From: Haliea sp. E1-2-M8
Lineage (GTDB): Bacteria > Pseudomonadota > Gammaproteobacteria > Pseudomonadales > Halieaceae
Reading direction: 5' to 3'
Assembly: GCF_030649675.1 (NCBI RefSeq)
Contig: NZ_JAUTDR010000023.1
Coordinates: 1 to 53,460, forward strand
DNA length: 53,460 bases
The notes beneath the pieces are model-generated. The model was not told the origin of the DNA. It worked only from the letters and a program-made list of their open reading frames with translations, and did no database searches. The first letter of the stretch is position 1. The number at the start of each line of letters is the position of its first letter. A program made the translations under genes and the position numbers. Below, piece by piece: positions 45,979 to 53,272 of this stretch.

Positions 45979-46575
45979 TCAGGGCGCGTGCTGCAGAATC
46001 TCTGCCACCCGCTCGCGCAGTGCCGGCAGCAGCTCTGCCGCGAACCAGGGATTGTTCCGCAGCCAGCGATTGTTGCGCGGGCTGGGGTGGGGCAGGGGAA
46101 CCAGCATCGGCCAGGACTGCCGCCAGGCGAGCACGCGCTGGGTGACGGATTTCCTGCCGCCGCCCAGATGCCAGGCCTGGGCATACTGGCCCAACAGCAG
46201 GGTGAGCTGTAGCCGCTGCAGCTGCGCCAGCAGCGGCGCCCGCCAGGTGGCCGCGCATTCCGGGCGCGGCGGCAGGTCGCCCGCCTTGCCGCTGCCCGGG
46301 TAGCAGAATCCCATCGGCAGCAGGGCCAGCAGGCGCTCGTTGTAGAATTGCGCGCGATCCACGCCCAGCCATTCCCGCAAGCGCTCGCCACTGGGATCGT
46401 TGAAGGGAATACCGGTTTCGTGGACCTTGCGGCCGGGCGCCTGGCCGACCACCAGGATGCGCGCCGCCGGATGCAGCTGTACCACGGGCCGTGCACCCAG
46501 TGGCAGTTCCGGTTCGCACAGGGTGCAGGCGCGGACCTCGGTCAGCAGTTTGTTGCAGGAAGAGCGTGTGGACAC
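45979..46575 (-). CDS. Uracil-DNA glycosylase family protein
   Basis: A 198-residue protein. An N-terminal Cys pair (CTLCEPEL) precedes VVGQAPGRKVHETGIPFNDPSGERLREWL, the motif A region of UDG families 4 and 5, and LVPLPHPSPRNNRWLRNNPWF gives the motif B-like HPSP. Only two of the four Fe-S Cys of family 4 are visible, so it is probably a distant UDG-superfamily protein of uncertain activity. It converges on modC, 11 bp apart. The gene ends well before the GGCT gene on the opposite strand. Confidence 0.82.
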   Translation of the reverse strand: MSTRSSCNKLLTEVRACTLCEPELPLGARPVVQLHPAARILVVGQAPGRKVHETGIPFNDPSGERLREWLGVDRAQFYNERLLALLPMGFCYPGSGKAGDLPPRPECAATWRAPLLAQLQRLQLTLLLGQYAQAWHLGGGRKSVTQRVLAWRQSWPMLVPLPHPSPRNNRWLRNNPWFAAELLPALRERVAEILQHAP

Positions 46576-46650
46576 GGTCGATTTCAGTCCTCAGGCGCGG
46601 GAAAGCTGTTGCAGTATAGACGCTCCCATTACAGCGTATATGATGCAGCC

Positions 46651-47115
46651 ATGAAACCTTATCCCAGGCAGGCAGGGCGCAAACGCTGGCGATGGATTGC
46701 CGGCGCGTTGCTGGCACTCACGCTGCTGCCGGTCCTGTACCTCTGGTGGCTGCTGCTGAGCCCCGGCGGCTACAGCCTGCCGGCGGGGTTCGAGCTGGCT
46801 CCGGCAACAGGAGAACAGCAAGTGTTCGTGTATGGCACCCTGCGCAATGCACTGGTGCGCCGGCTGGTGCTGGGTCGCCCCGTAGCCACCGAGGAGGCTT
46901 TCCTGCCGGACTATCGCAAGCAGGGACTGGACATCGAGCCCCAGCCGGGCGCGGGTGTGCATGGCGAGGTGCTGACCCTGGAGCCCCCCGGGCTGCGTCG
47001 GCTGGACCGCTACGAGCGGCTGGGTATCCGCTATGAGCGGGTGCAGGCGACGCTCGGCGATGGCCGGCAGGTCTGGGTCTACCGGCGCCTGCCACAGTGG
47101 CAGCCGGCGGCATGA
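46651..47115 (+). CDS. Membrane-anchored gamma-glutamylcyclotransferase family protein
   Basis: A 154-residue protein. One N-terminal membrane helix (WIAGALLALTLLPVLYLWWLLL) is followed by a GGCT/AIG2-like domain with FVYGTLRNALVRRLVLGR (YGTL motif near residue 60) and later LEPPGLRRLDRYERLGIRYERV, which holds the second conserved Tyr-Glu region. Family members cleave or transfer gamma-glutamyl amines. The membrane anchor is unusual; the domain would face the periplasm if the positive-inside rule is applied to the Arg/Lys-rich N-terminus. Its TGA overlaps the transporter ATG (ATGA). Confidence 0.75.
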   Translation: MKPYPRQAGRKRWRWIAGALLALTLLPVLYLWWLLLSPGGYSLPAGFELAPATGEQQVFVYGTLRNALVRRLVLGRPVATEEAFLPDYRKQGLDIEPQPGAGVHGEVLTLEPPGLRRLDRYERLGIRYERVQATLGDGRQVWVYRRLPQWQPAA

Positions 47116-48452
47116 CCGTCCCCAGCCCGGCCCGGCCGCTGGCTCCCAAGCGCGAGATCTTTGGCTGGGCCATGTTCGACTTCGCCAACCAGGGTTACAC
47201 CCTGCTGATCATTACCGTGGTGTTCGGGGACCTGTTCACCCGGGTCGTGGTCGGGGACGCACCTGATTACCGCCTGGGCAATCTGCTCTGGAGTGTCGCC
47301 CTGGCCATCAGCTATCTGCTGGTAGTGGTAGCCAATCCGGTCTGCGGTGCGATGATGGATTACTCCCGCAGCCGCAAACGGTTCCTTTTTGCCAGCTATG
47401 TGCTGACGGTGGTGACCACTTCGCTGCTGTATTTTGTCGAGCCGGGCTGGATAGTCAGCGCCATGGTCCTGGTAATCCTGTCCAACTTCGCCTATGCCAT
47501 CGGTGAAGGGTTCATTGCCAGCTTCCTGCCGGACCTGGGGCCGCGCCAGGCACTGGGCTGGATTTCCGGGCTGGGCTGGGCGCTGGGCTATGTCGGCGGC
47601 CTGGTGGCGACAGCCTTCACCCTGTTTTTCCTCGGCGATGTCGCGCTGGAGAACTACCAGCGTATTCGCTGGGTAGGGCCGTTTGCCGGCGGTTTTTTCC
47701 TGGTGGCTGCAATACCGACCTTTGTCTGGCTGCGGGAACGGGGCCAGCAGCGCCCGGTGCTGTCAGCGCGCAATCTGGTGCGGATGGGCTTTGCCCGCCT
47801 GCAGGCTACCCGCCACGCCCTGCATGAGTTCCGCGACCTGCGCACTCTGCTGGTATCGGTATTTTTTGCCATGGCGGGCATCTACATCATTATTGCCTTC
47901 TCGTTCATCTACGGCGCCCAGGTGATCGGCTGGGACGAAGAAGTGCGGATCTTCATGTTCGTCACCGTGCAGTTGACCGCGGCGCTCGGCGCTCTGGGCT
48001 TCGGTATGCTGCAGAGTCGACTGGGGGCGCGCAACACCTACATTCTGACCCTGTCACTGTGGATGCTGGCGATTCTGGCGATCTGGCAAACCCCGACGCT
48101 GACCGGGCTGGCCCGGCAGTGGCTGTCGGTAAATTGGCAGGCGCAATACGTCTTCCTGGTTGCAGGTGTACTGGCCGGCCTCAGCCTGGGTTCGTCGCAG
48201 TCGGCGGCGCGGGCTTTGGTGGGGGTACTGACACCCCAGGCCAAGGCGGCCGAATTCTTCGGCTACTGGGGCATGGCCGCCAAGGCGGCGGCGGTGTTTG
48301 GTATCCTTGGGCTGGGGCTGCTGCAGTGGCTGCTGGGTCTGGCCGATGCCATTGTGTTCTGCTTGCTGCTATTTCTTCTCGCAGTATTGGCGGTGTTGCC
48401 CGTGAATGAGGCCAGAGGCAGTGAGGTGTCAGAGAACTGGCAGGAGGGGTAA
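47112..48452 (+). CDS. UMF1-family major facilitator transporter
   Basis: A 446-residue integral membrane protein with about 12 helices. FGWAMFDFANQGYTLLIITVVF is the Asp-Phe-Ala-Asn motif that opens UMF1 (Vps-Atg22-like) transporters, and GLGWALGYVGGLVA, SGLGWALGY and SLGSSQSAARALVGVLTPQAKAAEFFGYWGM are further family segments. Substrates of bacterial UMF1 proteins are mostly unknown. It is translationally coupled to the GGCT-like gene and followed by a pseudogene. Confidence 0.9.
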   Translation: MTVPSPARPLAPKREIFGWAMFDFANQGYTLLIITVVFGDLFTRVVVGDAPDYRLGNLLWSVALAISYLLVVVANPVCGAMMDYSRSRKRFLFASYVLTVVTTSLLYFVEPGWIVSAMVLVILSNFAYAIGEGFIASFLPDLGPRQALGWISGLGWALGYVGGLVATAFTLFFLGDVALENYQRIRWVGPFAGGFFLVAAIPTFVWLRERGQQRPVLSARNLVRMGFARLQATRHALHEFRDLRTLLVSVFFAMAGIYIIIAFSFIYGAQVIGWDEEVRIFMFVTVQLTAALGALGFGMLQSRLGARNTYILTLSLWMLAILAIWQTPTLTGLARQWLSVNWQAQYVFLVAGVLAGLSLGSSQSAARALVGVLTPQAKAAEFFGYWGMAAKAAAVFGILGLGLLQWLLGLADAIVFCLLLFLLAVLAVLPVNEARGSEVSENWQEG

Positions 48453-49023
48453 TTGTCTCGCAACCATGAATTCATTCAGGAGTCCCGGAAACAGTGGAGC
48501 TTCGAACCTGCATTTATTTTTTCGATGGCTGCCGCGGCAGTCGGGCTGGGCAACCTCTGGCGCTTTCCCTACATGGTCGGGGAGAACGGTGGGGGTGCAT
48601 TCGTGGTCGCCTACCTGCTGGCGCTGCTGGTGGTGGTGGTATTCCGGGGATTTGCGTCCATTCGATGACTTCAGCGGCGGCTTCAATTCCCTCTGGTACT
48701 TTGTGGCGGTGACCGTCCTTGCCGCGTTGGTGCTGGGTGCCGCCTCGGCACTCAGTTTCACCCCGCTGCAATGGCAGCTCGCCGGGGAGCCGGTGCTGGA
48801 TGTGGTCGATCGCGTAGCCGGAGGCAATGTCATCATTTTTTCCGGGGTGCTGGGGGCGGCGCTGTTTTGCTGGTTTATCCCGCCCCAGCGAATCCGTACT
48901 GTACTGGGTACGACGCATCGCTGGTGGGAGTGGCGGATCTACCTGGTTGGACGCTACCTGCCCCTATTGATGGCTATATTGGTCGTGGTCGGCTACGCGT
49001 TGTCCCAGCTGGGGCTGGTGTAG
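48453..49023 (+). pseudogene. Sodium:neurotransmitter symporter family (SNF) gene, internally deleted and frameshifted
   Basis: The first part, from TTG 48453, reads SRKQWSFEPAFIFSMAAAAVGLGNLWRFPYMVGENGGGAF, the strongly conserved start (helices 1-2) of bacterial SNF transporters, then stops at 48668. In another frame from about 48660 the C-terminal helices continue: LVLGAASALSFTPL and PVLDVVDRVAGGNVIIFSGVLGAALFCWFI, ending in two hydrophobic helices at 49023. The normal protein is about 450 residues; roughly 260 in the middle are missing and the two ends are out of frame. It is a single-deletion pseudogene and should not form a transporter. Confidence 0.85.
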
Positions 49024-49045
49024 ATCGCGCGGCCTGCTGGCAGGT

Positions 49046-50215
49046 TCAGTCCCGCCCCAGGATCAGCGCCCCGGTGGGTACCCCGACACCGCTGCTGACC
49101 AGGACGTGTTCCACCCCCTCGGGCTGGCTGGTGGAGGTGCCGCGGACCAGGCGGGCACCCTCGGCAATACTGTTCATGCCGTGGATGTAGGCTTCCGAGA
49201 GCAGTCCCCCGTGGGTGTTGTTGGGCAGGCGGCCGTCGATATCCAGGGCGCCATCCCGGACCATGTCCACACCCTCGCCGCGGCCACAGAAGCCGAAGCT
49301 CTCCAGCTGCATGATGATTTCCGAGGTGAAGGCGTCGTAGAGACAGGCGGCATTGATGTCGTCCGGCCCCAGGCCGCTCTGCTCGTACACCAGCCTTGCG
49401 GCCAGCTCCATTTCCGGCAGGGAGTCCAGCTCCTCGCGATAGTAGCTGGTCATTTGTTCCTGGCCCCGGGTGGACGCCTGGACCACGCCGCGGATCACCG
49501 CCGGCTTCTGCTTCAGGTCCCGGGCTCGCTCGGCGCTGGTAACCAGGATGGCGCAGCCGCCGTCGGTTTCCTGGCAGAAATCGTAGAGCCGCAGCGGCTC
49601 GGCAATCATCTTCGATGCCAGGTAGTCTTCCATGGTCAAGGGTTTGCCGTAGAAAAATGAACGCGGGTTGCTCTGGGCATAGTTGCGCTGGGAGATTGCC
49701 ACCCGGCCCAGGTCCTCGCTGGTCACGCCGTAACGGTGCATGTACTTGTTGGCGATCATGGCGATCCAGGAACCGGGGGTGAGCATGCCGTAGGGCATGT
49801 ACCAGGACCAGTGGACCAGGTCGGAGCTGACGATCTGCCCGGAGATGCCCTGGCCCATGCGCTGGCCGGAGCGGCCGTTCATGGCCCGGTAGCAGATCAC
49901 GTTGTCGGCCACGCCGGTGGCCACCGCCATGACCGCGTGCAGTATGGTGCCGACGGCGGCGCCGCCCCCGTAGTTGACCTTGGTGAACAGCTTGAGATCG
50001 TTGGCACCGACGGTGCGGGCCAGTTCAATCTCGTCGGTAGAATCCAGGGTGTAGCTGACGAAGCCGTCGATTTCCGAGGGCGGCAGGCCAGCGTCTTCGC
50101 AGGCGGCGAGGGTGGCCTGGGCGGCCAGGGACAGTTCGGAAACGCCCGATTTCTTGGAGAATTCGGTCAGGCCGATGCCGGCGATGGCGGCCTTGTCTTT
50201 CAGGGCGTGACTCAT
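49046..50215 (-). CDS. Thiolase-fold protein of the Ltp2/SCPx type (probable steroid-type aldolase)
   Basis: A 389-residue thiolase-superfamily protein. The nucleophilic Cys of normal thiolases is not present: the loop reads KVNYGGGAAVGTILHAVMAV, in which Cys is replaced. CLYDAFTSEIIMQLESFGFC and NTHGGLLSEAYIHGMNSI are typical of Ltp2-like aldolases, which with a DUF35 partner cleave steroid side-chain CoA thioesters. It therefore probably catalyses retro-aldol cleavage rather than thiolysis. Its start overlaps the stop of the DUF35 gene (ATGA), so the two subunits are co-translated. Confidence 0.88.
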   Translation of the reverse strand: MSHALKDKAAIAGIGLTEFSKKSGVSELSLAAQATLAACEDAGLPPSEIDGFVSYTLDSTDEIELARTVGANDLKLFTKVNYGGGAAVGTILHAVMAVATGVADNVICYRAMNGRSGQRMGQGISGQIVSSDLVHWSWYMPYGMLTPGSWIAMIANKYMHRYGVTSEDLGRVAISQRNYAQSNPRSFFYGKPLTMEDYLASKMIAEPLRLYDFCQETDGGCAILVTSAERARDLKQKPAVIRGVVQASTRGQEQMTSYYREELDSLPEMELAARLVYEQSGLGPDDINAACLYDAFTSEIIMQLESFGFCGRGEGVDMVRDGALDIDGRLPNNTHGGLLSEAYIHGMNSIAEGARLVRGTSTSQPEGVEHVLVSSGVGVPTGALILGRD

Positions 50216-50628
50216 GCGGCGGCTCCTTTGGCGGGCTGGAACATGGGCAGACGGAAGCCGTCCGGATCCTCGTGCATGACCATTTCCACGGCCATGTCGA
50301 AGGCGACGTCTTCGGCGGCGCAGTTGATCAGCTGGGAGGTGAAACGGGTGCCTTCCTCCAGGTCCACCAGGATGATGATCAACGGGTAGTCAAAGCCGGG
50401 GAACTGGGGGTGGTGCAGGATGGTGAAGCTGCACAGGGTCCCGCGACCGGAAGCGGTGACGTGATCCCACGCGAAGGAGTGGCATTCGCCGCAGGCCGGG
50501 CGCGGCGGGTGGCGCAGGGTCTGGCACTGGGTGCAGCGCTGGATCGCCAGGCGTCCCGCGGCGGCCTCCTGCCACCACCAGCCATTGTCTTCCCCCATGG
50601 GGGGCTTCATGCGGAAGGATTGCGCCAT
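50212..50628 (-). CDS. DUF35 OB-fold protein with rubredoxin-like zinc ribbon (Ltp2 partner)
   Basis: A 138-residue protein: zinc ribbon with CTQC and CGEC pairs, then an OB-fold strand set (GRGTLCSFTILHHPQFPGFDYPLIIILVDLEEGTRFTSQLINC). In actinobacteria this domain is the C-terminal part of ChsH2, and its complex with Ltp2 is the active aldolase. Here it is a separate protein encoded just before the Ltp2-like gene, which supports complex formation. ATG 50628 begins MAQSFRMK; the long open frame further upstream runs antisense across the MaoC gene. Confidence 0.9.
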   Translation of the reverse strand: MAQSFRMKPPMGEDNGWWWQEAAAGRLAIQRCTQCQTLRHPPRPACGECHSFAWDHVTASGRGTLCSFTILHHPQFPGFDYPLIIILVDLEEGTRFTSQLINCAAEDVAFDMAVEMVMHEDPDGFRLPMFQPAKGAAA

Positions 50629-50654
50629 GGTCAGCCTCGTTGTGTGGAACTTGC

Positions 50655-50698
50655 CAGCAACATAATTGAAATTGAATACGAATTCAATTATGTTGCTG
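50655..50698. promoter_or_regulatory. 16-bp perfect inverted repeat in the divergent steroid-type promoter
   Basis: Arms CAGCAACATAATTGAA (50655-50670) and TTCAATTATGTTGCTG (50683-50698) with a 12-bp loop that itself contains TTGAAT-ACGA-ATTCAA spanning the arm edges. It lies between two divergent operons, 27 bp from one start and 44 bp from the other. It is a good candidate operator, for example of a TetR-family regulator, or overlapping promoters; no regulator gene is next to it. Confidence 0.75.
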
Positions 50699-50742
50699 AA
50701 GATGCCACCCCTGGCCTGAATAACCAACCCGGAGAGCCCGTC

Positions 50743-51282
50743 ATGAGTACCGAGGACATTGCCGCCCTGGAAGAGAAAATCTACGCCTATGTCGGCCGGG
50801 AATGCGGCTCTGCCACCGCCAAGGACCCCGTCAACAAGATAATGATCCGCCACTGGTGCGAGGTGATGGGCAATACCTGCCCCGACCATCTCGACGAGGA
50901 GGCTGCCGCCGTTGGTAGTCGTGGCACCCTGGTGGCCCCGGCCACCATGATGTTTGTCTGGAACCAGACCGGTTATGCAGTGGCCAGCACCGGCAGGCCC
51001 AAGGACCCGCAGGTGGAAATGATCGAAATGCTTGACGCCCACGGCTACAACGGCATCGTCGCTACCGATACCACCCAGGAGTACCTGCGCGAGCTGCGCC
51101 TGGGGGATGTGATCTCCCAGCGCACGGTGATCGACAATATCTCCCCGCGCAAGACAACCGGGCTGGGAGAAGGCTACTTCTATGAGACGGTAACCGCGTT
51201 CACCGACCAGAACGGTGAGCCGGTGGGGCGGCAGACCTTCAAGGTCCTCAAGTTCCGTCCCGCGCAACAAGACCAGGCCTGA
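50743..51282 (+). CDS. FAS1-like dehydratase / MaoC N-terminal domain protein
   Basis: A 179-residue protein starting at ATG 50743 (MSTEDIAALEE) with GGAGAG upstream. Segments such as VNKIMIRHWCEVMGNTCPDH, LVAPATMMFVWNQTGY, and LRLGDVISQRTVIDNISPRKTTGLGEGYFYETVTAFTDQ match the hot-dog FAS1-like dehydratase domain as found in ChsH2 N-terminal halves. With the second MaoC-like gene it should form a heteromeric enoyl-CoA hydratase for a bulky substrate. It is divergent from the Ltp2 operon across the inverted repeat. The upstream open frame from 50272 is antisense to the DUF35 gene. Confidence 0.85.
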   Translation: MSTEDIAALEEKIYAYVGRECGSATAKDPVNKIMIRHWCEVMGNTCPDHLDEEAAAVGSRGTLVAPATMMFVWNQTGYAVASTGRPKDPQVEMIEMLDAHGYNGIVATDTTQEYLRELRLGDVISQRTVIDNISPRKTTGLGEGYFYETVTAFTDQNGEPVGRQTFKVLKFRPAQQDQA

Positions 51283-51297
51283 GTGGAGGCATCGATC

Positions 51298-51711
51298 ATG
51301 AACCAGAATCTGAAGAGCACTGAAATCCATGTGGGCCAGACCCTGCCGGAGCGCCCCATCCCCGTGACCAGTTCACTGGTGACCTGCGGGGCGCTGGCCA
51401 CCCGGGACTTCGAGAAGGTGCACCACGACAAGGCCTTCGCCCAGGCCAGCGGCATGCCGGATGTGTACATGAATATCCTGACCAGCCAGGGCCTCACGGA
51501 AACCTACCTGCGCGACTGGGTGGGTCGCGACGCCGTATTTCGCAAGCTCAGCGTGCGCCTTGGCGCGCCCAATATCCCCGGCACCACCATGACCATGAGC
51601 GGTCAGGTGAAGTCCGTGGAAGGCAATGTCGTGGAAGTGGAAGTGACCGGCCAGAACGACAAGTGGGGCATGCACGTGAAGGCCCTGGCAACCCTGGAAC
51701 TGGCTGGCTAG
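51298..51711 (+). CDS. MaoC-like dehydratase (ChsH1-type subunit)
   Basis: A 137-residue hot-dog protein. GALATRDFEKVHHDKAFAQASGMPDVYMNILTSQGLTETYL has the R-hydratase Asp and His (D-x4-H in DFEKVHH). It corresponds to ChsH1, whose heterocomplex with ChsH2 hydrates a steroid side-chain enoyl-CoA, the step before Ltp2. It follows the first dehydratase subunit by 15 bp with GGAGG at 51284. I set the start at ATG 51298 (MNQNLKS), as the longer frame from 51283 would include the ribosome binding site. Confidence 0.87.
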   Translation: MNQNLKSTEIHVGQTLPERPIPVTSSLVTCGALATRDFEKVHHDKAFAQASGMPDVYMNILTSQGLTETYLRDWVGRDAVFRKLSVRLGAPNIPGTTMTMSGQVKSVEGNVVEVEVTGQNDKWGMHVKALATLELAG

Positions 51712-51759
51712 GAGCACGGGTTGGGCAGCGCCTGGACACTGCCCGGGTTCTGTCCCGGG

Positions 51760-52533
51760 TCAGTCGTCGGGCCAGTTGATGGGCGGTAGTGCTTCAAATG
51801 CAGGCCTGGCCAGCAGGTAGCCCTGGAACAGGTAGACACCCAGATCCCGCAGGCGCCGGAGTTCCTCGGGGAGTTCAACGCCCTCGGCGATGACCTTGAT
51901 GTTCAGGGCATCGCAGACACCCAGCACACCTTTCACGATCGCCTCCCGCACCGGATCCTGGTGCAGGTTGCGCACCAGCGCCATGTCCAGCTTGAGGATA
52001 TCAGGCTGGAACTCCGCCAGCAGGTTCAGCCCCGAATACCCGGCACCGAAATCATCGATCGCGGTCTTGAAACCCCGGCGCTTGTACTCGGTAAAGATGC
52101 TTTGCAGATGGCTTTTGTCAGTCAGTTCTTCCGCTTCCGTCACCTCAAATATGATGCGGTCTGCGGGGAAGTTGAAGCGCCGGGCCGCGTCCAGCGTGGC
52201 GCGGATGCAGGTGGCGGCCTCGTACACCGCGTTGGGCAGGAAGTTGATGCTGAGCAGGCAGGGAATCTCCAGTCTGGCTGCCAGTTCTACCGCCTTGGAC
52301 CGGCAATCCTGATCGAAACGGTAGCGGTTGTCGTCGGTGATCTGGTCCAGCACCCACGCGGCCCCTTCGCCGCCGGTGCCCCGGACCAGAGCTTCGTAGG
52401 CATATACCTCCCGGGTGCGGATGTCGACAATGGGCTGAAAGGCCATGGTGAAGGTGAAGCCCAGCGGCTCGTCATCGCGGCAGTTCTTGCAGCCAATACC
52501 CTGTTTGGAGGAGGTTTTATCGGAATCAGGCAT
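51760..52533 (-). CDS. EAL-domain cyclic di-GMP phosphodiesterase
   Basis: A 257-residue protein from ATG 52533. After a 25-residue N-terminus with CKNCRD comes an EAL domain with all catalytic elements: EALVR, SINFLPNA (Asn), FEVTEAEE (Glu), DDFGAGYSGLNLL (Asp pair), ILKLDMALV (Lys), IAEGVE (Glu), and QGYLLARP (Gln). It should hydrolyse c-di-GMP and oppose the GGDEF protein at 13 kb, although the two genes are far apart. There is no sensor domain except the CxxC stretch, which could bind metal or heme-iron. Confidence 0.92.
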   Translation of the reverse strand: MPDSDKTSSKQGIGCKNCRDDEPLGFTFTMAFQPIVDIRTREVYAYEALVRGTGGEGAAWVLDQITDDNRYRFDQDCRSKAVELAARLEIPCLLSINFLPNAVYEAATCIRATLDAARRFNFPADRIIFEVTEAEELTDKSHLQSIFTEYKRRGFKTAIDDFGAGYSGLNLLAEFQPDILKLDMALVRNLHQDPVREAIVKGVLGVCDALNIKVIAEGVELPEELRRLRDLGVYLFQGYLLARPAFEALPPINWPDD

Positions 52534-52626
52534 GAAGTAGGGGTTGTTCAAGTATTGGCCAACTATTGTCAGGTATGCCCCGCGAACATGCAATTTTGCC
52601 TGTACTAACTATTGTTCGGGAACAGG

Positions 52627-52655
52627 TTGACAAAGACGGGTGAGGCCGGGAGAAT
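52627..52655 (+). promoter_or_regulatory. Promoter for the tRNA-Tyr operon
   Basis: -35 TTGACA (52627-52632), perfect, and -10 GAGAAT (52650-52655) after a 17-bp spacer, followed by a GC-rich discriminator. Transcription would begin about 6 nt before tRNA-Tyr. The -10 is imperfect, as in many stringent promoters. Confidence 0.65.
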
Positions 52656-52667
52656 GTGCCGCCTTTC

Positions 52668-52751
52668 GGAGGGGTTCCCGAGTGGCCAAAGGGATCAGAC
52701 TGTAAATCTGACGCGAAAGCTTCGGTGGTTCGAATCCACCCCCCTCCACCA
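52668..52751 (+). tRNA. tyrU: tRNA-Tyr (anticodon GTA)
   Basis: An 84-nt class II tRNA with a short variable arm. Acceptor GGAGGGG/CCCCTCC, anticodon GTA at 52702-52704 in a CAGACTGTAAATCTG loop, T arm GGTGGTTCGAATCCACC, encoded CCA. It heads the tyr-gly-thr-tuf unit. Confidence 0.97.
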
Positions 52752-52813
52752 GGTTGAAATGGCCACTGCAGTGCGATCGCGGCGGCAGGTGGGAAGGAGA
52801 TCAGGGGTTGAAC

Positions 52814-52930
52814 GGGGTGGATTGGAACCACTCGGTTCGACAGGGTGGCGTAGCCACCCTGAGCGCCGCCAAAGGCGGCGACCCCGGAGGGTGAGGGCCG
52901 TAAGGCCCGAATAATCCACCCCCTCCACCA
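52814..52930 (+). ncRNA. Candidate structured RNA after tRNA-Tyr (five hairpins in a closing stem, with duplicated tRNA 3' end)
   Basis: Read as RNA, GGGGTGGATT (52814-52823) pairs perfectly with AATCCACCCC (52913-52922). Between them lie five hairpins in series: GAACC/GGTTC (52825-52838), CAGGGTGGC/GCCACCCTG (52841-52861), CGCCGCC/GGCGGCG (52864-52880), ACCC/GGGT (52881-52892) and GGGCC-GTAA-GGCCC (52895-52908, a GNRA tetraloop). The right arm and the following CTCCACCA repeat the last 18-19 nt of tRNA-Tyr, minus one C. It would be transcribed with the tRNA-tuf operon. Confidence 0.6.
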
Positions 52931-53003
52931 AGAGTAAAGAAGGCAGGAAAGCGTAGTAGGGATCGCACTCGCGCGACTATTCCGCCAAAGGATAGCGGGT
53001 CAA

Positions 53004-53077
<74 letters not shown>

Positions 53078-53093
53078 GTTGGGTAAGAGTAAG

Positions 53094-53169
<76 letters not shown>

Positions 53170-53272
53170 CCCAGTCCCGGTTCGGCCCAGCAGGTGCCGG
53201 CGGGGGGCAACATAGATACAGGTAGTGTGCGGTATTGCCGCAGGACCAGGCCGGTAATAGGAGACCGTCGAA

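Noticed and set aside
32355..52667. Integrative element with att sites at the two tRNA genes
   Set aside because: No integrase or excisionase, and no copy of the tRNA-Thr 3' end near 52.6 kb; the block is reported as a split operon only.
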